From an uncultured Mycoplasmatota bacterium (GTDB lineage: Bacteria; Bacillota_I; Bacilli_A; RF39; UBA660): a DNA stretch of 14,921 bases. Made by a program: the position numbers and the translations under genes. Positions 6,766 through 13,563 of this stretch are shown here, piece by piece. The notes beneath the pieces are model-generated. The model was not told the DNA's origin. It saw only the letters and a list, made by a program, of their open reading frames with translations, and ran no database searches. The stretch lies in assembly GCA_900552975.1 (NCBI GenBank), contig UWSL01000027.1, forward strand, positions 1 to 14,921, read 5' to 3'. Position 1 is the stretch's first letter. Each line of letters begins with the position of its first letter.

Positions 6766-7959
6766 ATGGAAAAACTTATAATGATTAAGTATGGTGAATT
6801 GTCAACAAAAAAAGCTAATATTGGATTGTTTTTAAAACAATTAAAAGACAATGTAAAGTTTGCTTTAGCTGCTTATGATGTTGATGTTAAATTTGATAAG
6901 GGAAGAATGTTTATAATACTTTCAAAAGATAATTTTATGGAAGTTAGTGAAGCTTTAAAACATGTTTTTGGAATCCATGAATTTGATGTGGCTTATAAAT
7001 TAACAAGTAAAAAAGAAGATGATATAGGGGCTTCTGTATTAAAATTAATTAAAGAAAAGGAATTTAAGACTTTTAAAGTAGTGACTAAAAGAAGTGATAA
7101 AAAATTTCCTTATACTAGTATGGAATTTAGTCGTAAAATAGGTGCTGTAATTTTAAAAAATTGTGATAACGTAAGTGTTGATGTACATAGTCCAGATTTG
7201 TTTGTTAATATAGAAATTAGATTAGATGGAGTTTATATTTATTTTAATAGTGAAATTGGAATTGGTGGATATCCGGTTGGAGTAGCAGGTAAAGGTTTAT
7301 TAATGCTTTCTGGAGGAATTGATTCGCCAGTTGCAGGTTATATGGCAATTAAACGTGGAGTGAGGTTAGAATGTATTTATTTTGAAAGTCCTCCTCATAC
7401 AAGTATGGAAGCTAAAAATAAAGTTATCGAATTAGCTCGTAAATTAGCATTATATAATAATGATATAAAATTACATGTTATTAACTTTACAGAAATTCAA
7501 GAAAGTATTTATAAAAACTGTCCTCATGAATATTTAATAACAATTATGCGTCGTATGATGTATCGCATTAGTGAAAGAATTGCTCGTCGCAGTAATTGTA
7601 AAATACTAGTTAATGGAGAAAGTATAGGACAAGTAGCAAGTCAAACACTTATGAGCATGAATGTTATTAATGAAACTGTAAAAATCCCAGTAATCAGACC
7701 ACTAGCTTGTTTTGATAAATTAGAAATTATTGATGTGGCTAAAAAAATAGATACTTATGAAACAAGTATTTTACCATATGAAGATTGTTGTACAATATTT
7801 GTACCTGAACATCCAGTTATAAATCCTGAATTTAGTAAAGCTCGTGAATATGAAAATTTAATACCATTTGAAGAAATGATTAATGAAGTAGTTCTTAATC
7901 ATGAAGTAATTAAAATAAGTGTTAATGATAAAGAAGAGGAATTTGCTGACTTATTGTAA
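6766..7959 (+). CDS. thiI: tRNA 4-thiouridine synthetase ThiI
   Basis: ThiI adenylates U8 of tRNA and inserts sulfur to give 4-thiouridine, and in some bacteria it also feeds thiazole synthesis. The 397-residue protein has the N-terminal ferredoxin-like and THUMP domains (about 1-165; MIKYGELSTKKAN at the start). The PP-loop ATP-pyrophosphatase domain follows, with SGGIDS at 182-187. GESIGQVASQT, IRPLACFDKLEII and CCTIFVPEHP are typical of the family. It ends near residue 397 without the C-terminal rhodanese domain of the Escherichia coli enzyme. As in Bacillus, sulfur is therefore expected to come directly from a dedicated desulfurase, and the NifZ-like gene nearby fits. It heads a likely operon with the HEXXH gene 13 bases downstream. 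Confidence 0.95.
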   Translation: MEKLIMIKYGELSTKKANIGLFLKQLKDNVKFALAAYDVDVKFDKGRMFIILSKDNFMEVSEALKHVFGIHEFDVAYKLTSKKEDDIGASVLKLIKEKEFKTFKVVTKRSDKKFPYTSMEFSRKIGAVILKNCDNVSVDVHSPDLFVNIEIRLDGVYIYFNSEIGIGGYPVGVAGKGLLMLSGGIDSPVAGYMAIKRGVRLECIYFESPPHTSMEAKNKVIELARKLALYNNDIKLHVINFTEIQESIYKNCPHEYLITIMRRMMYRISERIARRSNCKILVNGESIGQVASQTLMSMNVINETVKIPVIRPLACFDKLEIIDVAKKIDTYETSILPYEDCCTIFVPEHPVINPEFSKAREYENLIPFEEMINEVVLNHEVIKISVNDKEEEFADLL

Positions 7960-7972
7960 AAAGGGGGATATT

Positions 7973-8926
7973 ATGGATTATGGTTTAATAAATGAGGTAA
8001 TAGGAGATATAATAAAGATAGTTAATGCTTATAATAAAGATAAAAATTATGATTACTCAGTTACTTCTAAGTTAGTTATTGTTTTGCTTGGATATTATTT
8101 AACTTTTGGACCAGAAATTTTTGAAAAGATAAATAAATTTATTTTTTCTTTAAATATCTATGAATGTGAAAGTTATGTTGATTATAGAGAAGCGTTTAAA
8201 AAAATATTACCAGAGGAAAAGTGGTTAGGTTATTATCTTGCTCCGCTACCTCAAATGAGATGGGATTTCAGATATAATAAGGATAATAAATTTATAGGTG
8301 CAATACCTAATATCCTTTATGTAAGAAAAAATTATGCAGGTGATGTTTTAGATTTGGCTCATGAAATATCCCATGGCTTAGAAGGATTAGAAGGTAGAGT
8401 TATAAGTGAAGATGATAAACAAGTTACACTACGTTTGGGTTTTTCAACGATTAAAGTTGATAAAAATACTAATTTTATGACTTTTGCTGATCTTGGTTTT
8501 AATGAATTTGCAACGATAAACGTAGAAAATAGAGTTTTACAGTCTCTTAAAAATTTAGAAGCAGAAAAAATTGATTATGATTTTGTAAAGAAATTTTTAA
8601 ATGAATTATCTACTGATAAAAAAATTGTGGCATCAGGTTATCCATTAATGACAGGAGTTTATAGAAACTTAATGGATAATGATCATTTTTTTGATTTACT
8701 AAAAAAATATCATTATGCTAATGATTATGAAATGTTTAAAGTAGAGTATGAAGGTATTAATGAAGGCTTGTCTGCTGAATCTTTAAGAAGTAATACTAAT
8801 ATATTAATTAAAGCTAAAGCTGAAGATACTTTTGATATCTTACCAAAAGTTACTGAGCAAATTAATTTATTTAATGAAGGAACTAATTTTAAAGCTGATA
8901 CTAAATCACTGATATTGTTAGTATAG
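7973..8926 (+). CDS. HEXXH-containing putative zinc metallopeptidase, function unknown
   Basis: I do not recognise the family. The 317-residue product has no membrane segment or signal peptide, so it is likely cytoplasmic. HEISH at 130-134, in a helical LDLAHEISHGLEGL setting, is the zinc-binding and catalytic motif of zincin peptidases. E178 (GFNEFAT), 44 residues later, is a candidate third ligand. A conserved-looking WLGYYLAPLPQMRWDFRY stretch precedes the motif. The rest is mostly helical with a late NEGLSAESLRSN segment. The frame is open from 7919 inside thiI, but AAAGGGGGAT (7959-7968) sits just ahead of ATG 7973, which fixes the start. The 13-base gap after thiI argues for one transcript. 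Whether the thiI link is functional is not shown. Confidence 0.75.
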   Translation: MDYGLINEVIGDIIKIVNAYNKDKNYDYSVTSKLVIVLLGYYLTFGPEIFEKINKFIFSLNIYECESYVDYREAFKKILPEEKWLGYYLAPLPQMRWDFRYNKDNKFIGAIPNILYVRKNYAGDVLDLAHEISHGLEGLEGRVISEDDKQVTLRLGFSTIKVDKNTNFMTFADLGFNEFATINVENRVLQSLKNLEAEKIDYDFVKKFLNELSTDKKIVASGYPLMTGVYRNLMDNDHFFDLLKKYHYANDYEMFKVEYEGINEGLSAESLRSNTNILIKAKAEDTFDILPKVTEQINLFNEGTNFKADTKSLILLV

Positions 8927-8965
8927 AAAAATAGCTTTTTGGTCATAATAGTAATGGGTGATATA

Positions 8966-9148
8966 ATGCATACAAGAAGATCAATTGATTACTATTATAA
9001 AAGTTGTGATATTGAAAAATTAAGTTCACTCGATAAAAAAAGATATGAATTAATGAATGAATATGGATATAATTTGTCGGGAAGTAATAAAAGAACTATT
9101 GATGAAGAAATGCAAATAAAGAGGCATAAGAACTCGGAAAGTAAATAA
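8966..9148 (+). CDS. Small 60-residue protein of unknown function
   Basis: A short, highly charged protein (MHTRRSIDYYYKSCD at the start, IKRHKNSESK at the end) with no membrane segment and one cysteine. It is probably real. GGTGAT (8957-8962) lies three bases before ATG 8966, the same arrangement as other starts in this window. It ends exactly at a strong terminator, and it follows the HEXXH gene by 39 bases with no clear terminator between. In-frame starts upstream at 8939 and 8954 would leave the ribosome binding site inside the coding region. It resembles no family I can name. Confidence 0.6.
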   Translation: MHTRRSIDYYYKSCDIEKLSSLDKKRYELMNEYGYNLSGSNKRTIDEEMQIKRHKNSESK

Positions 9149-9175
9149 AAAAGATAGCTATTCTATCTTTTTTTT
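9147..9175 (+). terminator. Terminator after the 60-residue protein gene
   Basis: AAAAAAGATAG (9147-9157), loop CTATT, and CTATCTTTTTT (9163-9173) form a perfect 11-bp stem, and T continues to 9175. The hairpin starts within the TAA stop codon (9146-9148). Confidence 0.88.
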
Positions 9176-9183
9176 GGTATTAT
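9175..9183 (+). promoter_or_regulatory. Extended -10 promoter for the first acetate kinase
   Basis: TGG-TATTAT begins on the last T of the preceding terminator. It is the same design as TGG-TATAAT at 2888-2896. The start should be near 9190, only about 14 nt before ATG 9204. Confidence 0.6.
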
Positions 9184-9203
9184 CTTAAGTAAGAGGTGAA
9201 TTT

Positions 9204-10397
9204 ATGAAAATATTGTGTGTGAATGCAGGTAGTTCAACACTAAAATTTCGTTTATATGAAATGCCAGAAGAAAAAATGTTGATGAAAGGTAATGTTGAAC
9301 GAATAGGCTTACCAGATGGTATGTATAGTATTAGAATTGGTAATGAAAAAATAGAAAAAGACGCTAATATTCCAGATCATGCTGAAGCAATAAATATTTT
9401 ATTAAAAGAATTAGTTGATAATAAACTTATTAATTCTTTAGATGAGATTAAAGCCGTTGGACATCGTGTTGTTCATGGTGGTAATAAATATTCAAAAAGT
9501 GTTGTTTTAGATAAGAGAGTAATGAGAGAAATTACGGAGATATCTTCTTTAGCACCATTACATAATCCAGCTAATTTAACTGGTGCAGCTGCTTTTATGG
9601 AAGCTATTCCAGGTTCAGTAAATGTTGCTTGTTTTGATACAGCTTTCCATCAAACGATGAAAGATTCGACTTATTTATATCCAGTACCTTATGAGTGGTA
9701 TGTAAAATATGATGTAAGAAAATATGGTTTTCATGGTTTGAGTCATAAATTTATTACGGAGACAATGAAAGAAAGATTAAATAATAAAAAACCAAATTTA
9801 ATAATTTGTCATATTGGTAATGGAGCAAGTGTTAGTGCTATTAAAGATGGTATTTGCATTGATACATCAATGGGCTTTACTCCAAATGCTGGTTTAATGA
9901 TGGGGAATAGATGTGGTGATATTGATTATTCAATGATTGAATATGTAAGTAAAAAAACAGGTTATTCAACAGAAAAAATTGGTGATATGTTAAACCGTGA
10001 AAGTGGTTTACAAGGAATAGCTGGAATGAGTGATTTAAGAGATTTAGATCGTGCTTATGAAGCAAAGGAAGAAAAAGTATTATTAGCTTTTGATATGTAT
10101 ACTAATCGTATTGTTGATTATATAGCTAAGTACTATGTAAAACTTGATGGTAAAGTTGATGGAATTGTCTTTACAGCTGGTGGCGGTGAAAATGATCCAA
10201 TTATTCGTCGTGAAACTTTGAATAAATTAAAAGCATTGGGTATTAAACTTGATGAAAAGATTAATGAAGAAATGATGACACGTAAGGGTAAAGAAGGTAA
10301 AATCACTACTAAAGACTCTAAAATAGATTGTTATGTAATAGCAACTGATGAAGAATTAATGATAGCTCGTGATACTTACGATTTAGCAAAAGACTAG
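9204..10397 (+). CDS. ackA: Acetate kinase paralogue 1 (divergent substrate loop)
   Basis: Acetate kinase interconverts acetyl phosphate + ADP and acetate + ATP in the cytosol, the ATP-yielding end of the Pta-AckA route. No pta is in the window. At 397 residues it has the normal length. Family motifs are present: NAGSSTLKF, GHRVVHGG, LAPLHNPAN, FDTAFHQTM, YGFHGLSHKF, the nucleotide-loop HIGNGAS (H203-N206) and DTSMGFTP. Several usually fixed positions differ. MMGNRCGDIDYS (N235, C237) replaces the common MMGTRSGDIDPS, one residue is missing in AGMSDLRDL relative to SGVSSDMRD, and FTAGGGEN replaces FTGGIGEN. The arginine R236 is kept. It may be a normal acetate kinase or one tuned to another short acid. 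Ribosome binding site GAGGTGA 9193-9199. Confidence 0.9.
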   Translation: MKILCVNAGSSTLKFRLYEMPEEKMLMKGNVERIGLPDGMYSIRIGNEKIEKDANIPDHAEAINILLKELVDNKLINSLDEIKAVGHRVVHGGNKYSKSVVLDKRVMREITEISSLAPLHNPANLTGAAAFMEAIPGSVNVACFDTAFHQTMKDSTYLYPVPYEWYVKYDVRKYGFHGLSHKFITETMKERLNNKKPNLIICHIGNGASVSAIKDGICIDTSMGFTPNAGLMMGNRCGDIDYSMIEYVSKKTGYSTEKIGDMLNRESGLQGIAGMSDLRDLDRAYEAKEEKVLLAFDMYTNRIVDYIAKYYVKLDGKVDGIVFTAGGGENDPIIRRETLNKLKALGIKLDEKINEEMMTRKGKEGKITTKDSKIDCYVIATDEELMIARDTYDLAKD

Positions 10398-10410
10398 TTT
10401 AGTCTTTTTT
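10388..10410 (+). terminator. Terminator of the first acetate kinase gene
   Basis: AAAAGACTA (10388-10396), loop GTT, and TAGTCTTTT (10400-10408) form a 9-bp stem with T to 10410. The left arm and first loop base contain the final lysine and aspartate codons and the TAG stop. Confidence 0.85.
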
Positions 10411-10411
10411 C

Positions 10412-10440
10412 TTGTATGAATTTAAGAAAAATAGTATAAT
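10412..10440 (+). promoter_or_regulatory. Promoter of the second acetate kinase gene
   Basis: TTGTAT (10412-10417) and TATAAT (10435-10440) are 17 bases apart, starting one base after the preceding T-run. Transcription should begin near 10447, about 17 nt before GTG 10464. Confidence 0.78.
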
Positions 10441-10463
10441 TGTTGGAGAAAGAAGGTTATTAT

Positions 10464-11645
10464 GTGAAGATAATGTCTATAAATTGTGGCAGTAGTTCAC
10501 TAAAATTTAGTTTATTTGAAATGGATAATAAAGAATTAATTGCTTCAGGTTACTTTGAAAAAGTAACATTAGATGGTAGTTTCTTTAATATAAAATATAA
10601 TGGAGAAAAAATTTATGAAGAAGTTCCAATGCCTAATCATACAATAGCTGTTGAAATTTTACTTGATCGTTTAGTAAAATTAGGAATAGTTAAATCTTTA
10701 GATGAAATAGGTGCTATTGGTCATCGATTAGTACATGGTGGTGATAAATATAATAAATCAGTTATTATAAATGATGAAGTTATTGAAGATTTACACACAT
10801 ATTCAGAATTAGCACCATTACATAATCCAGCTAATATTTTAGGAATTGAAGCTGTTGCGGCTGCTTTACCAAATGTTCCTATGGTAGGAGTTTTTGATAC
10901 TGCTTTCCATCAAACAATGGAACCTACAGAATATATGTATCCAGTTCCTTATGAATGGTATACAGATTATAAAGTAAGAAAGTATGGTTTCCATGGAACC
11001 AGTCATTGCTATATAAGCAAACAAATTCCTAAGTTGTTAGGAACTGATAAGTTTAAAGCTATTATTTGTCATTTAGGTAGTGGAGGAAGTTTATCTGCTG
11101 TTGTTGATGGAAAATGTGTTGATACATCAATGGGCTTTACTCCACTTCCAGGTATTATGATGGGAACTCGTAGTGGAGATATAGATCCTTCAATAGTATC
11201 TTATGTTGCTTTAAAAGAAGGTAAGGATGCTGCTGATGTTGTTAATGACTTAAATAAAAAATCTGGTTTCTTAGGTTTAAGTGGGGTATCTAATGATTTT
11301 CGTGATGTATATCAAGGTTTATTAGATGGTAATGAAAGATGTAAATTAGCTATTGATAAATATGTAAAAACTGTGGTTAATTATATTGCTATGTACTATG
11401 TTGAACTTGGTGGTATTGATATATTGTGTTTTACAGCAGGCCTAGGTGAAAATGCTATACCAGTTAGAGAAATGATATGTGATAAGTTAGCTTGCTTAGG
11501 GATCAAAATTGATAAAGAAAAAAATAATACTCGTGGCGAAGTGGCTGAACTTTCAACAGATGATTCAACAGCTAAAGTATTTGTTGTTCCAACAAATGAA
11601 GAATTGATGATAGCTGAAGATACATATGAATTAGTGAATAAATAG
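10464..11645 (+). CDS. ackA: Acetate kinase paralogue 2
   Basis: A second, clearly homologous acetate kinase directly follows the first. At 393 residues it keeps NCGSSSLKF, GHRLVHGG, LAPLHNPAN, FDTAFHQTM, YGFHGTSH, the canonical MMGTRSGDIDPS (T235, R236), SGVSNDFRD and TNEELMIAEDT. Its oddity lies in the nucleotide loop, HLGSGGS, where S206 stands for the usual Asn of HLGNG. Start choice: AGAAGG (10451-10456) is seven bases before GTG 10464, and ATG 10473 is too far from it. The TTG at 10440 lies inside the -10 box and cannot be transcribed. The nrnA gene follows by 19 bases with no terminator, so the two likely share a transcript. Which paralogue carries the main acetate flux cannot be told from sequence. 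Confidence 0.92.
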   Translation: MKIMSINCGSSSLKFSLFEMDNKELIASGYFEKVTLDGSFFNIKYNGEKIYEEVPMPNHTIAVEILLDRLVKLGIVKSLDEIGAIGHRLVHGGDKYNKSVIINDEVIEDLHTYSELAPLHNPANILGIEAVAAALPNVPMVGVFDTAFHQTMEPTEYMYPVPYEWYTDYKVRKYGFHGTSHCYISKQIPKLLGTDKFKAIICHLGSGGSLSAVVDGKCVDTSMGFTPLPGIMMGTRSGDIDPSIVSYVALKEGKDAADVVNDLNKKSGFLGLSGVSNDFRDVYQGLLDGNERCKLAIDKYVKTVVNYIAMYYVELGGIDILCFTAGLGENAIPVREMICDKLACLGIKIDKEKNNTRGEVAELSTDDSTAKVFVVPTNEELMIAEDTYELVNK

Positions 11646-11664
11646 TAAGGATGAGGTTAGTGTG

Positions 11665-12639
11665 ATGAATTCAACTTTAAAAAAGATTTACAGGAAAATA
11701 AAACAGTATGATGTTATTGTTATTGCTCGTCATACTAGTCCTGATCCAGATGCGATAGCTAGTCAGATAGCTCTTAGGGATTCAATAAAATTAACATTCC
11801 CAAAAAAAGAAGTTTATGCGGTAGGAACTAGTGTTGCGAAATTTAAATATTATGGTGTTTTAGATCGTATTGATGAAACAACATTTACCAAAAATAGTCT
11901 TTTAATTGCATGTGATGTACCAAATACCTCACGAATTGATGGGGTTGATAAAGACGCATTTACAGAAATTTTAAAAATTGACCATCATCCATCTGATGAA
12001 AAATTTGGGGAATGTGATTGGGTTGATGAAACATCATCTAGTACTTGTCAAATGATAATAGAATTATTACTTAGTACACCATTAAAATATGATCGTAAGA
12101 TTGCTGAAAATTTATATTTGGGTGTAGTATCTGATAGTGATCGTTTCTTAATATCTTATACAACAGCAAAAACATTTTATTTAGTGGCTGAATTAATTAA
12201 GAAAACGCAAATAGATTTTACGCATTTATATAGTTATTTGTATGAAAGACCAATTGAAGAGATAAAATTTCATGGTTATTTGTCAGAAAATTTAACAATA
12301 ACTCCTCATGGTTTAGCTTATATAAATATTGATTCAGAGACACTTAAAAGGTATAATGTTGATCCAGCTACACCATCTAATATGATTAATGATTTTAGTA
12401 ATATTAAAGACGTCTATGTTTGGATTTTTGTTACTTTTGATGAAAAAAATGATATTTATAAAGTTAATATTAGAAGTAAAGGACCAATTATTAATGAAGC
12501 TGCTAGTAATTATGGTGGTGGAGGTCATAAGATGGCATCGGGAGTTCGCACGAAAAATAAAGAAGATATTGCTAAATTAATAGATGATTTGGATAAAATA
12601 TGTGAAGAATATCAAGAAAGTTTAAAAGCTAAGATTTAG
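11665..12639 (+). CDS. nrnA: Bifunctional oligoribonuclease/pAp phosphatase, NrnA-type DHH protein
   Basis: NrnA-type enzymes finish RNA decay by degrading 2-5 nt RNAs and, in Bacillus, dephosphorylate pAp; some relatives cleave cyclic-di-AMP products. The 324-residue protein has the DHH domain with metal ligands in RHTSPDPDA (H23, D27, D29), LIACDVPN, and DHHP at 106-109. The DHHA1 domain then has GGGGHKMASG (GGGGH 284-288). There are no membrane or PAS segments, which excludes a GdpP-type protein. GAGG (11653-11656) sits eight bases from ATG 11665; an in-frame GTG at 11662 is possible but less well spaced. It follows ackA by 19 bases and ends in a terminator that overlaps its own stop codon. 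Confidence 0.92.
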   Translation: MNSTLKKIYRKIKQYDVIVIARHTSPDPDAIASQIALRDSIKLTFPKKEVYAVGTSVAKFKYYGVLDRIDETTFTKNSLLIACDVPNTSRIDGVDKDAFTEILKIDHHPSDEKFGECDWVDETSSSTCQMIIELLLSTPLKYDRKIAENLYLGVVSDSDRFLISYTTAKTFYLVAELIKKTQIDFTHLYSYLYERPIEEIKFHGYLSENLTITPHGLAYINIDSETLKRYNVDPATPSNMINDFSNIKDVYVWIFVTFDEKNDIYKVNIRSKGPIINEAASNYGGGGHKMASGVRTKNKEDIAKLIDDLDKICEEYQESLKAKI

Positions 12640-12646
12640 CTTTTTT
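12624..12646 (+). terminator. nrnA terminator
   Basis: AAAAGCTAA (12624-12632), loop GAT, and TTAGCTTTT (12636-12644) form a 9-bp stem, with a T-run that continues with one interruption to 12654. The stop codon TAG (12637-12639) is inside the right arm. Confidence 0.88.
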
Positions 12647-12654
12647 CTTTTTTT

Positions 12655-12682
12655 ATAAACATGAACATTTGTTCTTGTTTAT
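12655..12682 (+). promoter_or_regulatory. LexA-type SOS operator upstream of recX
   Basis: The core GAACATTTGTTC (12663-12674) fits the Gram-positive LexA/DinR half-sites GAAC-N4-GTTC. It is embedded in a longer dyad. 12655-12667 (ATAAACATGAACA) matches the reverse complement of 12670-12682 at 12 of 13 positions. The dyad covers the -35 box of the recX promoter, so a bound repressor would block RNA polymerase. Confidence 0.75.
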
Positions 12683-12703
12683 GGCTAGGAAGTTTGATAT
12701 AAT
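12675..12703 (+). promoter_or_regulatory. recX promoter
   Basis: TTGTTT (12675-12680), a 17-base spacer and TATAAT (12698-12703), with TGA just before the -10 as an extension. The start should be near 12710, at the first base of the GGTGAT ribosome binding site. Confidence 0.8.
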
Positions 12704-12719
12704 TTGAATGGTGATAAAT

Positions 12720-13496
12720 TTGAAAATAATCAAGTATACTAAAATGCATACAAATAAATATAAAGTAACTTTATCTAATAATGAAAACTATTTATTATAT
12801 GATGATGTAATTGTTAAATATGAATTGTTAAGGAAAAAAGATTTTGATGAAAAATTCCTAAATGAATTAGTGACGTATAATAATCAGTTAGATGCTTATT
12901 ATGTCGCTATAAAATATATTGAAAAAAAGTTAAGAACAAAGATGGAGATACAAAAGTACTTGTTAAAGACTTATGATAAAAGTATTGTAGATAAAACAAT
13001 TGAAAAATTAACTAATGATGGCTATTTAAATGACAAAAAATATGCTGAACTTTATACAAATGAGCAAATTAATTTGACTCTTAATGGCCCAGGAAAAATA
13101 AAAATGAACTTAATAAAATTAGGAATTGATAAAGAAACTATTAATTTTTATTTAGATAAAGTAGATAAACAATTGTTAATGGAACGAATTAATAAATATA
13201 TTATGAAAAAAAAACGTTTGAATCATAAATTTAGTAAAAATAAATTAAAAGAAAAGTTAGTTTATGAATTAAATAATTTAGGATATGAAATTAAAGATAT
13301 TTATGAAAGTTTAAATGATATTTCTATAGAAGAACCGGTTAATTTAATAAACAAAGAATATGAAAAATGTTATGCTAAATTAAGTCAGAAATATAGTGGA
13401 TATGATTTGGATTCGCTTATTATTACTAAATTATTGACTAAAGGATTCAGTTATGAAGAGATAAAAACAATTATAGCTGAAAATAAAGATAAATAA
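12720..13496 (+). CDS. recX: Regulatory protein RecX
   Basis: RecX binds RecA filaments and modulates recombination and the SOS response. The 258-residue product starts MKIIKYTKMHTNKYKVTL, the usual Firmicutes RecX opening with a small beta segment. It is then almost all helical, in repeated three-helix units: IKYIEKKLRTKMEIQKYL, then IEKLTNDGYLNDKKYAELYTNEQI, which is the most typical RecX stretch. Length suits the longer Bacillus-type RecX. Start: the frame is open from ATG 12708, but that codon precedes the predicted transcript start and overlaps GGTGAT (12710-12715). TTG 12720, four bases after that site, is the better start and gives the family's MKI N-terminus. The LexA-like box upstream supports the DNA-damage role. 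Confidence 0.88.
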   Translation: MKIIKYTKMHTNKYKVTLSNNENYLLYDDVIVKYELLRKKDFDEKFLNELVTYNNQLDAYYVAIKYIEKKLRTKMEIQKYLLKTYDKSIVDKTIEKLTNDGYLNDKKYAELYTNEQINLTLNGPGKIKMNLIKLGIDKETINFYLDKVDKQLLMERINKYIMKKKRLNHKFSKNKLKEKLVYELNNLGYEIKDIYESLNDISIEEPVNLINKEYEKCYAKLSQKYSGYDLDSLIITKLLTKGFSYEEIKTIIAENKDK

Positions 13497-13535
13497 AGTT
13501 AATTTAATGATAGTATTTCTTTTTTTAGTAATTAA

Positions 13536-13544
13536 TGTTATACT
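13536..13544 (+). promoter_or_regulatory. Extended -10 promoter of the BspA-like gene
   Basis: TGT-TATACT is identical to the -10 block of thiI (6733-6741). The T-rich stretch around 13516-13526 is the only -35 candidate. Transcription should start near 13551, about 13 nt before ATG 13564. Confidence 0.5.
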
Positions 13545-13563
13545 TTTCATAGAGTAGATTAGT

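Noticed and set aside
7919..7972. N-terminal extension of the HEXXH protein into thiI
   Set aside because: The extension covers the thiI end and the AAAGGGGGAT ribosome binding site. ATG 7973 is the better start.
8725..8946. Minus-strand open frame of 73 codons
   Set aside because: It lies inside the 3' half of the HEXXH gene, has no ribosome binding site and its composition is that of an antisense shadow.
8927..8965. Possible terminator or promoter between the HEXXH gene and the 60-residue gene
   Set aside because: AAAAATAGCTTTTT offers only a five-pair A/T stem, and CATAAT has no matching -35 or TG extension, so neither call is supported.
9877..10065. Minus-strand open frame of 62 codons inside the first acetate kinase
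   Set aside because: It is antisense to a well-supported enzyme, with His/Leu/Asn-rich nonsense composition and no start signal.
10440..10463. TTG start giving an N-terminal extension of the second acetate kinase
   Set aside because: The codon overlaps the TATAAT box and lies upstream of the predicted transcript start. GTG 10464 has a well-spaced ribosome binding site.
12334..12580. Two overlapping short frames on both strands inside nrnA
   Set aside because: Both overlap the conserved DHHA1 domain of NrnA and have no start signals or recognisable content.
13497..13535. Possible terminator after recX
   Set aside because: There is a T-run at about 13519-13526 but I could not find a convincing hairpin before it, so I did not call one.
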